Assembly (NCBI GenBank): GCA_049585795.1
Contig: JBAVAQ010000114.1
Span: forward strand, 1 to 64,000
Length of the DNA: 64,000 nucleotides
Direction of reading: 5' to 3'
Origin: JABDBE01 sp049585795
GTDB taxonomy: Bacteria; Acidobacteriota; Terriglobia; Terriglobales; Acidobacteriaceae
Shown here: positions 7,646 to 17,700 of the stretch, one piece after another
How the letters are laid out: every line of letters starts with the position of its first letter
Position numbering within the stretch: the first letter of the stretch is position 1
Position numbers and translations under genes: made by a program
The notes under the pieces: model-generated
What the model saw: only the letters and a program-made list of their open reading frames with translations
Database searches by the model: none
Told to the model about the DNA's origin: nothing

Positions 7646-8188
7646 TTAGGCGACACCCGTCTTCAGATAAGTTTCCAGTTTCAATTGCAGCTTGACCACG
7701 CCATTTTGCTCGCCCCCGAGCACCACGCTATCCACCAGAAAGAACAGTTGATCGCGTTCCAGGGCATTAATGAAACGCACCAGTTGAAGGTAATCTCCGG
7801 CGAGATCGGCTTCGATTTCGACGCGCCGCACTCCCAGCGCCTCAGGATCTTTCATGGCGTACTTAATATTTTCGATTCTGACCCCACTTTCCCCCGCGAC
7901 TTTGCCGAGGTCGGCGGAAATCGCAGAGTCCTGCAAAGGCAGTCGTTGCGCATAGAAGTCGGCAATCTCTTTGCGGGCGACAGGAATCTTCTTGTCCAGA
8001 CCGCGCAGCGGTTCGACCTCTCGCGTCTTCTGCTGTAATTCCTTCCAGGCCTGATCGAGTTGTTCCCGTCGCGAGGCTTGGGATCCGATCAAGGGAGAAA
8101 AAAACACTGCAATTGCGAGCACGTCCACAACGCCCATGATAGCTAGCGCGATTTTCACCTTTCGGCGGGTGTCTTTAAGGTCGGGCAT
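7646..8188 (-). CDS. pilO: Pilus assembly platform protein PilO
   Basis: A 180-residue bitopic inner-membrane protein: one helix near residues 12-31, a coiled-coil stretch (QLDQAWKELQQKTREVEPL), then a ferredoxin-like periplasmic domain with VRIENIKYAMKDPEALGVRR and DYLQLVRFINALERDQLFFLVDSV, the PilO/GspM signature region. It forms the periplasmic arch with PilN that aligns the motor with the outer-membrane pore. The stop codon is immediately followed by the GTG of the PilP-like gene. The ATG at 8188 abuts the pilN stop. Confidence 0.85.
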   Translation of the reverse strand: MPDLKDTRRKVKIALAIMGVVDVLAIAVFFSPLIGSQASRREQLDQAWKELQQKTREVEPLRGLDKKIPVARKEIADFYAQRLPLQDSAISADLGKVAGESGVRIENIKYAMKDPEALGVRRVEIEADLAGDYLQLVRFINALERDQLFFLVDSVVLGGEQNGVVKLQLKLETYLKTGVA

Positions 8189-8788
8189 TTATTGCGCGCC
8201 TCCGGGAGTGCTATTTCCGATCTCAGGCACGTAAAGCGCGGTAATGTGGAACTGAACGACATCGCCCGATCCGCTACCCTGGCTGGAGTTCTCTTCCTCA
8301 ATGTAGGTGTCATGGAAGTGCTTGGACGCCTCCATTTTGCTGACCAGGTCCAGAGCGTGATCGCGGGAATCTCCGGCAACGATCAGCTTGATCTCCAACT
8401 CATTGTCTGGCGATAGTTCGGGATGAATGGAGACCACATGCAGCCGGGGCGGCATGACTTCTTCCAGGTTTTCAAAAGCCTTGGTCCAGGAAAAAGATTT
8501 GCGCTGGAAGAGATCGTTGAGGAACTGCGACCGGTCGCGCGTGCTGGCGTTTTGCGGTAGGTTCAAAAGGGCGATAGCGTCGGCTTTTTCTTTGTCTCGA
8601 GCAGCGCTCTGGGCCTCATATTTCCGGATCAGTTGCCGGTCCTTGCGCGCGCCGATCCATCCGTTGACGGTGATGACCAGGAGCAGCAGCGTGAGAATGC
8701 CGAGCGCCACCAGCCCTCCGCCCCAGCGCAGCCAGAAGAGCCGCGCATCCTCGTAGGGCTGACTCGCGAGATTGATATCGACACGCAT
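8189..8788 (-). CDS. pilN: Pilus assembly platform protein PilN
   Basis: A 199-residue bitopic protein. It starts with MRVDINLASQPYED, the conserved INL..(R/Q)P.. cytoplasmic tail that docks in PilM. A membrane helix follows near residues 24-44, then a coiled region and a periplasmic domain (KAFENLEEVMPPRLHVVSIHPEL). Its ATG at 8788 directly abuts the pilM stop, and its stop abuts the pilO start, showing a tightly packed operon. Confidence 0.88.
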   Translation of the reverse strand: MRVDINLASQPYEDARLFWLRWGGGLVALGILTLLLLVITVNGWIGARKDRQLIRKYEAQSAARDKEKADAIALLNLPQNASTRDRSQFLNDLFQRKSFSWTKAFENLEEVMPPRLHVVSIHPELSPDNELEIKLIVAGDSRDHALDLVSKMEASKHFHDTYIEEENSSQGSGSGDVVQFHITALYVPEIGNSTPGGAQ

Positions 8789-9685
8789 CTATGAGAGTAG
8801 GGCTCCGACCACCCCAGCCATTCTCCATTTTGGTATCGAATCCGAGGCTGCGCCCAATTGCGAATTCGCCACCAATTCCGTTACCTCGGCACCCGTCTGC
8901 GCACGCAGCGCGGGGACTGCTCCGCTGGCGTCCGACAAACCGGCGATGAAAATGTGTTCGATATTCAAATGGTAAGTGTCCTGAAAAAACACCACAGAGG
9001 GATAAACCTCTTCCGCAAGCTGCTCTCCGCTAATGCTGGCGCCGCGGGGGTTTTCCAGAGTCCGAAAGAGCAGCAGCTGATTCTTATCGAGAATGGCAAT
9101 GCTGATGGTGCGTGCGTCGACTTTTACGACCAGCGTTGGCCGGTCTGCGTTCGCCGCCCCCAGCGCAGCCAGCATGGAAGGCAAAACGATGCCGGGGCTG
9201 TATCCCGCTTCGCGAAATAAGGATTCGTAGTCCTCGATGACGCTGGTGAGAGCGACCGCCGCCACGACTCTCAGTCCGGTCGGGGCCGGTTGCGCTTGGT
9301 AGGAAATCTTGGCTTTGTCGAGATCGAAGGGAAGCGATTTCTTCAGGCGAAAGCGAACCACACTCTCGGCCTCGGCGTGGTTGGCCGGCAGAGTCTCGAA
9401 ATCCAGCAGCATCACGCGGACTGCGGCATCGGGTAAGACGGCGATGACATCCCGCGACCGATTACTCATGCTGCCGAGGGTTCGCTGAATCGCGTCCAAA
9501 ACACCCTTACGCTCGCGCACGTTGGTTTCGAGCAGGTCGGGAACCACGCTGCCCTTGGGCAAGTCGCCGGTGGCGCAGGTCTCGACCATGTGGCCCCGTT
9601 CCGAAACCCGCCCAGCTATTACGCGATCGGCAGCAATTTCGCAGGCCAGCTTGGGTTTCGAACTCGAATTGAAATTAGAACGCAT
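8789..9685 (-). CDS. pilM: Pilus assembly actin-like protein PilM
   Basis: An actin-like cytosolic protein of about 298 residues that binds PilN and couples it to the PilB/PilC motor. Features are FRLKKSLPFDLDKAKISYQ, the region after the ATPase fold (VVAAVALTSVIEDYESLFREAG) and the C-terminal phosphate-binding-like segment HIFIAGLSDASG. It is somewhat short for PilM (usually about 350), and the glycine-rich segments are weak. I chose ATG 9685; in-frame GTG 9694 and TTG 9706 are nearer to or overlap the GGGGAG ribosome site, so the start may be slightly earlier. It is followed without a gap by pilN. Confidence 0.82.
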   Translation of the reverse strand: MRSNFNSSSKPKLACEIAADRVIAGRVSERGHMVETCATGDLPKGSVVPDLLETNVRERKGVLDAIQRTLGSMSNRSRDVIAVLPDAAVRVMLLDFETLPANHAEAESVVRFRLKKSLPFDLDKAKISYQAQPAPTGLRVVAAVALTSVIEDYESLFREAGYSPGIVLPSMLAALGAANADRPTLVVKVDARTISIAILDKNQLLLFRTLENPRGASISGEQLAEEVYPSVVFFQDTYHLNIEHIFIAGLSDASGAVPALRAQTGAEVTELVANSQLGAASDSIPKWRMAGVVGALLS

Positions 9686-9794
9686 GAACGACACTACTCC
9701 CCGCAACCCTACTATAAGTAAAACCCTCAGCCACGAATAAATGCAATAGCTGGAAGAGCACCAGAGTCACTGGCCGAAAGGTTCGTTGACCTCG

Positions 9795-9853
9795 GGATCC
9801 TTCGACTGCGTGGCTGTCGCGCTTCGCGTCGCAGCCACTACGCTCAGGATGAC
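9795..9853. repeat. Intergenic hairpin repeat element
   Basis: This lies between pilB and pilM. GGATCCTTCGACTGCG and CGCTCAGGATGAC flank an inverted repeat, GTGGCTG (9810-9816) with CAGCCAC (9832-9838). This architecture (GGATCCTTCGACT ... GCTCAGGATGAC) is a common dispersed intergenic element in acidobacterial and some other genomes, recalled from experience. It may be transcribed as a hairpin inside the pil operon. Confidence 0.65.
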
Positions 9854-9892
9854 GGAAGCTTTGAGCACACGATCCGTCTTCGCTGCGCAGTT

Positions 9893-11569
9893 TTACCGCA
9901 TGCTTTCGATGAAGGTGACTTTGTTGATCTCTTTCAACGTCGTCAGCCCGATTCGCACTTTATCCAAGGCGGACTCACGCAGGAAGCGCATGCCTTCATC
10001 GCGGGCGGCTCGCCGGATCTCGGAGGTTGGCTTCTTCAGCAGAATCATCTCGCGGATGCGGTCGCTCAAATCGAGTAGTTCGTGGATGGCGGTTCGTCCG
10101 CGGAATCCCGTCCCGGCGCATTCGATGCAGCCTTGTCCTTCGTAGAAGTTGACTTCCGACCATGTCTTCGGATCGAGTCCACTGGCCTCCAGCGTCTCCG
10201 GCGCATAGTGCATCTTGGTGCGGCAGGATTCGCAAATCAGTCGCACCAGTCGTTGCGCCAGAATGCAGTTCAACGCGGAAACAAAGTTGTAAGGCTCGAC
10301 ACCCATGTTGAGGAAGCGGCCAATGACGTCGACCACGTTGTTGGCGTGGACGGTGGTGAAAACCAGGTGGCCGGTGAGGGCAGATTGAATTGCGATCTGC
10401 GCCGTTTCGGTGTCGCGGATTTCGCCGACCATGATCTTGTCGGGATCGTGACGCAGAATGGAGCGCAGTCCGCGAGCGAAGGTCAGGCCTTTTTTCTCAT
10501 TGACCGGAATCTGAGTGATGCCGCGAATCTGGTATTCAACTGGATCTTCGATGGTGATGATTTTGTCTTCGTCAGTTTTGATCTCGCTGACGGCCGCGTA
10601 CAGGGTTGTGGTTTTGCCGCTGCCGGTCGGCCCTGTGACCAGCACCATGCCGTAGGGTTCTTTAATGTAGCGGCGGAATTTTCGCAAGTCGTCTTCGTCG
10701 AAACCGACAACATCCAGAGTGAGCTTGTGGAACTTCTCGCTCATCGATTCTTTGTCGAGCACGCGGAGCACGGCATCTTCGCCGTGGATCGAGGGCATGA
10801 TGGAAACGCGGAAATCGATGGGCCGTTCGGGGCTGCCGTAGCGCACGCGGAAGCGTCCGTCCTGCGGAACCCGGCGCTCGGAAATGTCGAGTTCGCTCAT
10901 GACCTTGATACGCGAGATGATGGTCGAGTGGTGCTCCTTGGCGATGGGAGGCATGGCTTGGGTGAGCACGCCGTCGATGCGGAACTTGATGCACACCGAG
11001 TCATCGCGAGTTTCGATGTGAATATCACTGGCTCGCCGCTGCAGCGCGGTGAAGATCGTGGTGTCGACCAAACGAATGATGGGGCTGATGTCGCCTTGCT
11101 GCGTGGCCAGGCGATCGATCGAGATGCTTTCTTCGGTGCCGGCTTCGTCTTCGCGAATGACGTCTAAAGCAAAGCCTTCGCTGGCGTCTTCGAGAACGCG
11201 CTTCGACTGTTCCGTCTTCTTGAGGATTTCGGTGATCTGCGCCAGGGTGGAAACTTTGGTGACGATGCGCTTGCCCAAGAGCAAGCTGATTTCGTCAATC
11301 ATCATCAACTGGCTGGGATCGGCGATGGCGATGGCGAGCCGGCCGTCTTCCGTCTCTTCGAGCGGAACGAAGTTGTAGCGGAACATCAGGTGAACCGGAA
11401 TGGTCTTGAACAGATCGTGGTGCAGCTGGAAATTATGCAGGTCGACAAACTGGCAGCGATAACGCCGCGCGATATCCTGCGCCCGTTCCAGTTCCTCGGC
11501 ATGGGTGCCCGGAGCTGCGGTCCCGTTTCCGCCCACGAATACTGCTTTGTTTTCCGTCGTCGTTGCCAT
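9893..11569 (-). CDS. pilB: Type IV pilus/type II secretion assembly ATPase PilB/GspE
   Basis: A 558-residue hexameric motor ATPase that powers pilin polymerisation. It has an N-terminal GspE-N domain (about residues 25-120). The catalytic core carries the Walker A GPTGSGKT at 313-320, the Asp box (ITIEDPVEYQI, 338-348), the Walker B region (IMVGEIRD, 379-386) and the His box (FTTVHANN, 404-411). A zinc tetracysteine follows, with Cys446/Cys449 (CESC) and Cys481/Cys484 (CIEC). All catalytic elements look intact. It lies 60 bp after pilC in the direction of transcription. The zinc motif distinguishes it from the retraction ATPase PilT, which is not seen here. Confidence 0.95.
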   Translation of the reverse strand: MATTTENKAVFVGGNGTAAPGTHAEELERAQDIARRYRCQFVDLHNFQLHHDLFKTIPVHLMFRYNFVPLEETEDGRLAIAIADPSQLMMIDEISLLLGKRIVTKVSTLAQITEILKKTEQSKRVLEDASEGFALDVIREDEAGTEESISIDRLATQQGDISPIIRLVDTTIFTALQRRASDIHIETRDDSVCIKFRIDGVLTQAMPPIAKEHHSTIISRIKVMSELDISERRVPQDGRFRVRYGSPERPIDFRVSIMPSIHGEDAVLRVLDKESMSEKFHKLTLDVVGFDEDDLRKFRRYIKEPYGMVLVTGPTGSGKTTTLYAAVSEIKTDEDKIITIEDPVEYQIRGITQIPVNEKKGLTFARGLRSILRHDPDKIMVGEIRDTETAQIAIQSALTGHLVFTTVHANNVVDVIGRFLNMGVEPYNFVSALNCILAQRLVRLICESCRTKMHYAPETLEASGLDPKTWSEVNFYEGQGCIECAGTGFRGRTAIHELLDLSDRIREMILLKKPTSEIRRAARDEGMRFLRESALDKVRIGLTTLKEINKVTFIESMR

Positions 11570-11628
11570 CTCTCAACCTACCCAGCACCGGCCCTGCGGC
11601 CATATTTCTCGTCTAGTAAATTGCGAAC

Positions 11629-12828
11629 CTAGTGAATCGTAGATCCCAAAGTGAAGATGGGCAAATACAGCGAGATGAGTATTCCGCCCACGATCACTGC
11701 CATGAAAATGAGGATGAGGGGTTCGATGAGAGCCATGGCAGCTCCCAGCGCGTTCTGCACGTCCTCCTCATAAAACTCCGCCACCGAGTTCAACATTGCC
11801 GGCAGGGCTCCAGTGGACTCGCCCACTTCGATCATTTCGACCGACAACTCGGGAAACATCTTTTGCTCTTCCAGACTCTTGGCCAGTGGTTGCCCTTCGC
11901 GCACCCGAATGGCGGCATCCGATATTCCATTTAAGATGCGCCGGCTGCTCATGGAAGCTCCCGCAGTCTGCAGCGATGGCACTAGAGGCATACCTCCCGC
12001 AAGCAAGGTCGAGAGCATGCGGGAAAAGTTGGCCACCTGGTACTTCAACCATATTTGCCCGAGCAAGGGTAGCGCCAGAATGCCGCGGTCGATACGTTCG
12101 GCCCCGCGATCGGTCTTCTTCCACTGCCAGAACGCCAGCAGCGCAATCACCAACACCACGGCGAAAACTGGGAAATACTTCTGCGCATGGGTGCCGATAT
12201 TCAGCATGATCAGGGTGATAGTGGGCAGTTGCGCGCCCATATCCTGGTAGAGCTTGGCGAACTGCGGCACCACGTAGGTCACCAGGAACACCATCATGAT
12301 CGTAACTACCGTCACCAGCAGCGTCGGATACACCAGCGAGACTGCCAATTTCTTTTTGAAGGTCAGTGCCATTTTCTGGAAGGCTATATAGCGAGTGAGC
12401 ACCTCTTCCATGTTGCCGCTCTTTTCGCCCGCCATCAGCGTGCTGGTGTAGATCTTGGGAAACGCACCCTGGCCGGAAAAAGCGTCCGAAAGCAACTCGC
12501 CGGCCTTGACCCGATCGCGCACATTCTGCAACAGGCTTTGCAGATATGGATTCCGCTGCCGTTTGATCAGCAAATCCAAGGAATTCAAAATCGGCAGTCC
12601 CGCTTTGATCAGGGTCAGAAATTGCGAATTGAAGATGAGAAACTGGCCCTGCTTGACCTTGCCCCGCCGGCCCAATCCGCCCGAAAGCACACCCCGGGGC
12701 TTGACCCAGTAGACCAGGAAACCCTGTTGCACGAAGCGGTCGCGAACCTCGGCTTCCGAGTAGCCGTTCTCGACCTGCTCCGACAGGTGCCCGCGCTCGT
12801 CGGCGATTTTGACTACGAATTCGGCCAT
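11629..12828 (-). CDS. pilC: Inner-membrane platform protein PilC/GspF
   Basis: A 399-residue protein with two GspF/T2SSF repeats. The first follows FLIFNSQFLTLIKAGLPI and contains SGQGAFPKIYTSTLMAGEKSG; the second has NFSRMLSTLLAGGMPLVPSL and ELSVEMIEVGESTGALPAML. Three membrane helices lie near residues 167-188, 220-240 and 370-392. It forms the rotor in the inner membrane that PilB turns. It is the first gene of the leftward set; 254 bp separate it from lolA, which could hold the operon promoter. Confidence 0.95.
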   Translation of the reverse strand: MAEFVVKIADERGHLSEQVENGYSEAEVRDRFVQQGFLVYWVKPRGVLSGGLGRRGKVKQGQFLIFNSQFLTLIKAGLPILNSLDLLIKRQRNPYLQSLLQNVRDRVKAGELLSDAFSGQGAFPKIYTSTLMAGEKSGNMEEVLTRYIAFQKMALTFKKKLAVSLVYPTLLVTVVTIMMVFLVTYVVPQFAKLYQDMGAQLPTITLIMLNIGTHAQKYFPVFAVVLVIALLAFWQWKKTDRGAERIDRGILALPLLGQIWLKYQVANFSRMLSTLLAGGMPLVPSLQTAGASMSSRRILNGISDAAIRVREGQPLAKSLEEQKMFPELSVEMIEVGESTGALPAMLNSVAEFYEEDVQNALGAAMALIEPLILIFMAVIVGGILISLYLPIFTLGSTIH

Positions 12829-13082
12829 GCTGTTGGTTTACCGTTGCCCGCTCCAGTCTAGCATTCCCGTCTATCACCGAATTGTTAAATGGCGATCAAG
12901 TTGTACCGGGAGTAACGCCGCCGATCCGTCTGGCTCGCCCAAGCTGCAAACATCGCAACGTTATGAAAATTAATCACTTAGACATTATTCTGATAGTGTC
13001 GAAAGGGCGCGATTCGTATCAGGATATGGCTTCAGCCAGTCGTCGAAAGGCCTCCCGCTTCAGTCTCAGGGACGCGATGATG

Positions 13083-13751
13083 TTATTGTCCCAGCTCCCC
13101 ATCGACCACCTCGACTCCATCCGGCACGGCAAATGCAAACTGCTGATCGGCCACGGCTACATTCTCCTTCTGATTATTAAAGCGATATTCCGTGACCGAA
13201 CCATCCACTTCTTCGATGATTATTCTGCTAATCCAGTGCTCGGGCGTGATCTCCAGTAGAACCTGGCTGACCCGGTCCGCCAAACTCTTCGGAACGCCCC
13301 GCAAAACAACATTCCCGGGCGCCAACGCCGCTACATCTGGGGCGACCGATAAGCCTTGCAACTCCTTCTCCAGCTTAGTTTTACCCAGAAGAAAGGCCAG
13401 CGGCGACCGCAGATCGTCGAGCTTTTTGACCGCTATCCGTCGCGCCTGGCGCTCGCCCACGACGTAAAACCACGCCTCCTTGCCGTCGCTCAGAAACAGC
13501 TTATCCCTCGGAGAACGGTACTGCCAACGCATCTTGCCAGGTTTTTTTAACCAAAGTGTTCCCGATTCAGTGCGTTCCATTCCAGCTCCCCGGTAAATCT
13601 CTGTGAAGTCAGCCTGCAGGGAGTGCAGATGGTCGTACCGCTCGTCGACCGCGTGTGCGATGGCGCGGACGTCAGGGGCAGGAGCGGCGGCCGCAATCGC
13701 GCTGGCTAGTCCGAGGACAACAAAATTGCGCAGGATGGAATTGAGGTGCAC
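13083..13751 (-). CDS. lolA: Outer-membrane lipoprotein carrier LolA
   Basis: A 222-residue periplasmic chaperone that carries lipoproteins from LolCDE to the outer membrane. A signal peptide (about residues 1-22, ending AAAAPA) precedes the LolA fold, with LHSLQADFTEIYRGAG, the SGTLWLKKPGKMRWQY strand motif typical of LolA, DGKEAWFYV and a C-terminal EITPEHWISRIII. The start appears to be a GTG at 13751 with no clear ribosome site. Its stop is about 255 bp from pilC on the same strand. Confidence 0.88.
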   Translation of the reverse strand: MHLNSILRNFVVLGLASAIAAAAPAPDVRAIAHAVDERYDHLHSLQADFTEIYRGAGMERTESGTLWLKKPGKMRWQYRSPRDKLFLSDGKEAWFYVVGERQARRIAVKKLDDLRSPLAFLLGKTKLEKELQGLSVAPDVAALAPGNVVLRGVPKSLADRVSQVLLEITPEHWISRIIIEEVDGSVTEYRFNNQKENVAVADQQFAFAVPDGVEVVDGELGQ

Positions 13752-13906
13752 AGAAGTAGTTTATGGGATGATTGGCATGATTCGCGCGGTCATTCGGGAA
13801 ACCTTGAGCCGTGGCGGCCGAACAACGTGCATGCACCCCGCCCAAGCTTGCATGGGCCACCCTTTCAATTAGAAGCAGCGACTCGAGTCCGGGTTATCTC
13901 GACGGA

Positions 13907-14518
13907 TCAGGCTTCGACGCCCAGCTTTTGCAGGTCCCCACGCAACTGTTCTGCGCTCTTCATCTGGATGACTTGCATTCCCAGCCGCGAGGCGCTGTCC
14001 AGATTCAGCGGACGATCGTCGATAAAACAGCACTCCTCGGGCGGTCGCTGCGTGATCTCCAGGGCAAGGCGGTAGATTCCTTCCTCGGGCTTGCGTAATC
14101 CGACGAAACACGAACTTACAAAAAGGCTGAAGATTTCGCGCAAGCCGAAAGTCTGGATGCGGTACAAATTTAGTTCCTTGGATTCGTTGTTAATGGTGGA
14201 CATCAGATATCTGCACGATCGGCTGAGCTCTTTTCCCAGTTGCAAGGTCTCGGGATTCGGTGTCGACAGGGAAAGCATGTACTGCGTGAAAGCTTCGGCA
14301 GTGAAGGAGCGGGGACGATAGAAAACGGTGCGCTCCAGATAGTCCTGCAGACTCATCTTGCCGCGCTCGAATGACGAGACCAGCATCTCGTGGCGGCTCT
14401 CAAATTCGACTTCATCGAGATCGAAATGTTTCAGAGTACGCTGGCGCTGCTCGCGGTCCCATGCGTTGCTGAGCAGGACGCCGCCGACGTCCCAGAAAAG
14501 AGCAGTGATTTTGGGCAA
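13907..14518 (-). CDS. HAD-superfamily hydrolase (YihX-like phosphatase)
   Basis: A 203-residue HAD protein. Motif I is FWDVGGVL (residues 8-15), where the usual second Asp of DxD is replaced by Gly; this DxGG form is known in YihX-like and epoxide-hydrolase-like HADs. Motif II is around LMSTINNES, motif III is Lys in GLRKPEEGIY, and motif IV is CCFIDDRPLNL. It probably dephosphorylates a small sugar phosphate or nucleotide; the substrate cannot be told. The start is TTG at 14518, supported by GGAGG seven bases upstream. Confidence 0.8.
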   Translation of the reverse strand: MPKITALFWDVGGVLLSNAWDREQRQRTLKHFDLDEVEFESRHEMLVSSFERGKMSLQDYLERTVFYRPRSFTAEAFTQYMLSLSTPNPETLQLGKELSRSCRYLMSTINNESKELNLYRIQTFGLREIFSLFVSSCFVGLRKPEEGIYRLALEITQRPPEECCFIDDRPLNLDSASRLGMQVIQMKSAEQLRGDLQKLGVEA

Positions 14519-14661
14519 GGCGATCCTCCGGAGCGTGATGGAGATATCTTACAGGCTCAGCGGCTGAAGCCGCAGGCTGGTGCGGATGTATGACATGGCT
14601 GAAGCCATGCCCTTCCACGCTGATCGGCCTTCGCGCGGCTGAGGTCTTGCCCTTAAAAGTG

Positions 14662-14693
14662 AAAAACCCCGATCCTGGGCAGCAGGATCGGGG
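14662..14693 (-). terminator. Terminator of the minor-pilin operon
   Basis: CCCCGATCCTG (14667-14677) pairs perfectly over 11 bp with CAGGATCGGGG (14683-14693). On the minus strand this stem is followed by TTTTTC. It sits just past the stop codon of the giant PilX-like gene. Confidence 0.9.
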
Positions 14694-14715
14694 CGGGTTG
14701 AGTTACGTGTTGGTT

Positions 14716-17700
14716 TTAGTAGCAGCCGGTATGCGGCGTGAAGCTTTGCCGGTAACTCAAGTTGTCGATGTCGCGGAACATCGGCGTCCCTGGCGGCAAC
14801 TGCGACGGCACAGTGAAATCCGGATCGAAAATGTAGTGTCGAGTCGGAGGCACGTACACCGAGTAATTACAACATTTGAAGGTGCCGGTGCCGTAGGTGG
14901 CGTAGTACAAGCTTACCAGCGAGCCTTCGTAGTTGAGAGTTGAGCCACTCCAGTCCTCGACGAAGCGAATGAAGTTATGCACGCCGCCATCGGTGCCAAA
15001 GCCGTAGTCGGCATTCGTCTCCCATCCGGGGAACGGGAAATTCATGTTCTTGCCGCTGGCGACAGCGACTCGATAATAGGTCGTCGACGCGGTGCGGGCG
15101 GGAGCCGGAACGTTGAAGCCGATAGAGTTGTTCCCAGTGTATGGGTTGGTAGGCCAGACGTTGTACATGCTGTTGAGGTCCCACCAGTTGTTGGACAGCA
15201 CAGTCACGGCGTCGGCAACGATGCCGGCTGCAGACATTCCCGCCGCGTCGGCTCCAGGCGGAGTGTTCCAGATGAGGTCGGCGGCGTTGCTGTTGTAATT
15301 TCCGTAAATGTAGACGGGATTTTCCGAACCCACGGTGAATCCACCTTTGCTGTTATCAGGACGAAGGGGCAGATTGCCCAGGGTTCCATCGACTAACTTC
15401 AACACGTGGCGGGCGCCGCTGACCCAGTTCTTCTGTCCGATGATGCAAGCGGGCAAGCGATTGCCAGTAAGGTAGGGATCGGGGGCGGGAGCCGCGGCGA
15501 GAATCTGCCGGTTCACACTCTTGGTCAAGATATAGGCGCTGCCAGTACCGTTGTAAATGCCGTAACCAAGGCCCAATCCGATGTTGCCAGCTCCGAAGTT
15601 GTCCAGCTTGCCGTTCTCGTTGACGTCTTCGGGTGAGACCGTTTTCCCCGCGGGAATGGGGTCCAAGCTGCCGCTGGGATTGCCCGCGGCAGTGGCGCTG
15701 TTGATGTCGTCTTCCAAACCGGAGTCTCCGGTCTTGGTACCCGCCGCATCTACTTGTGTGCCCCAGGGATTAGGCAGCATTCCTCTGCGGTCAGAGAAAT
15801 AGAGAATGTAGCCGTTCTGCGAAATGTAGTCGACCAACGTGCCGCTGGCGCCGGTCGCGCCGGACAACCATCGCTCCAGGTTGCCTACGTCGAGTTCCAC
15901 GGCGTTCATGATGCCATTGGGCGTGCAACTGTTGTTGTTTTGCTGAGTATCGCGCGATTCGCCTTCTCGCGGATCGTAGAAGTTGATGGGATACCAGTTG
16001 TTCATGCTGACGCTTTGCACGGCGGCTTTGCTGTCGCCATACCAGGGATAAAGCGTGGTTTGATCAAGCGCAACTTCGGGTGGCTTAGCTTTGATGCATT
16101 TCCATCCGCCGGAATTTACGCAGCCAGTGGGGCCAGCGCCCGTCTGATCAGGCCAGCCGCCATTTCCGTTGCGATCCGCGGGGTACTGGAAGAGGAGGAT
16201 TGCATTCGGGTTGATCGGGTTGCTGCCAGCGGTTACCGGAGGAACCGGGCCGCGGGCGAATCCCAGCTGCAACCACTCCGCTGTTACCGGAATGTAAGCA
16301 CCGGCGGCGTTGCGATATTCGACGCGTAGATAGCCGTCGATCAGGTTCCAGGTATTCGTGAGGTTCGCAGCCGTTGGTGAGAAATAGGGGTAGGGAGGTT
16401 TGTAATAAGGAGCGGGCGCAGCCGGACAAACTGGGGGATTGGTATTGGTGCAAGGCGTAAGCGCAAGCACCGGCGGCGCAGCGGTCAAGCCGTTGTTGTT
16501 AGTATTCGCGACCAGCGTGGTCAACGGTGCGGCGGGCGGACCCGGGTCATTGGTAAAGGTGACATCGGCCGCGATGGGCTGCACCGGCGCGTAAGGCCAG
16601 TCGGGAGCCAAGGTTGGGCCGACGACCGAGACAAGCGCGTTCGTCCACGTGCTGGTGTCGGGGTAGGCGGTGGTTCCAGCGGCAAAATACGTGTTATAGC
16701 TGCCACCGTCGGCCAGGGCCGGTAAAGCAGGCGTGGTCGCAGCGATGCCGTATGGATAAGCTCCTCCGACGATATTGGCTAGGCGAATATTGTTGGGATC
16801 GCCCACCCCGCCGGGAAGATCCGCAGGCGTATCGGAGAGCAATACCCGAATTTCGGCTTCGTTGTAGAGTCGCGACGCTCCCAGAGCCCCGGTGGATATT
16901 TCTCCCGGTGGAGGGCGGCGCACGATTTCAAAAGGCTGCGGCCCGGTGGTGGCTCCTGTGGTGCCATTGACGAAAGGCAGGGTAAGGTCGGTTGCTCCGG
17001 TGCCCAGGGAGGTGTTCCCGTAATCCCCATCGACCACAAAACCGTTAAAGTAGGGTGAGGCGTTCAGGGAAACCGTCTTCCACGACGGCGGGCCGACAGT
17101 TGGGCCCGAGGTGGGCGGGTTGCCGCCGGCTCCGGTGACGCTGCCCTCGGTCATGGAGATGGGTTTACAGGCCGGCTGCGCAGGGAGATCACAACCTCCG
17201 GTCGCCGTCGGAATCATTACGTTTCCCGTGTCGTTGAACGTATTAGCATTCAGTCCGTTAGGCAGTACCTGACGAATCACGTTTCCCCAGGCTGAAAGCT
17301 GGTCGTGGAAGGTGATTGTGTTGCCGGCCGCCACGCCCAGGTACAAGTCCCCGTTGGTATGGACGCGGCCCGCGAAGTCCAGATTAGGGCTGTTGAAGAA
17401 GCCCAAATCGCTGTCGGAGAACACACCAAACTGGAAAACCGGAATCAATGCCACTTCGATGGTGCGGGACATGTTGACTTCATCGCCCACCGTCCCGACT
17501 CCAGCCAATGAGGTGGTTGCGGTGACTTGCAGGTTGACGGGCAGCAACTCCGCGAACAGGCCCTGATAAGTTCCGCTGGCGATTTGCCCCCAATTGGTGG
17601 CGAGGCTGCCGTCGGGATTGGTCGCTGGAGTCAGAGTGTAGATGGGATAACTCATGACGTTGTTGCTGGCAGGCGCCTCCGAGCTGAGCGATTCAATCTG

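Noticed and set aside
10082..11167. Plus-strand open frame of 361 codons antisense to pilB
   Set aside because: Shadow of a strongly conserved ATPase gene; no ribosome site or recognisable domain.
12882..13259. Plus-strand open frame of 125 codons overlapping the lolA 3' end
   Set aside because: The overlap is antisense to LolA; upstream part lies in a promoter-like AT-rich gap and no ribosome site was seen.
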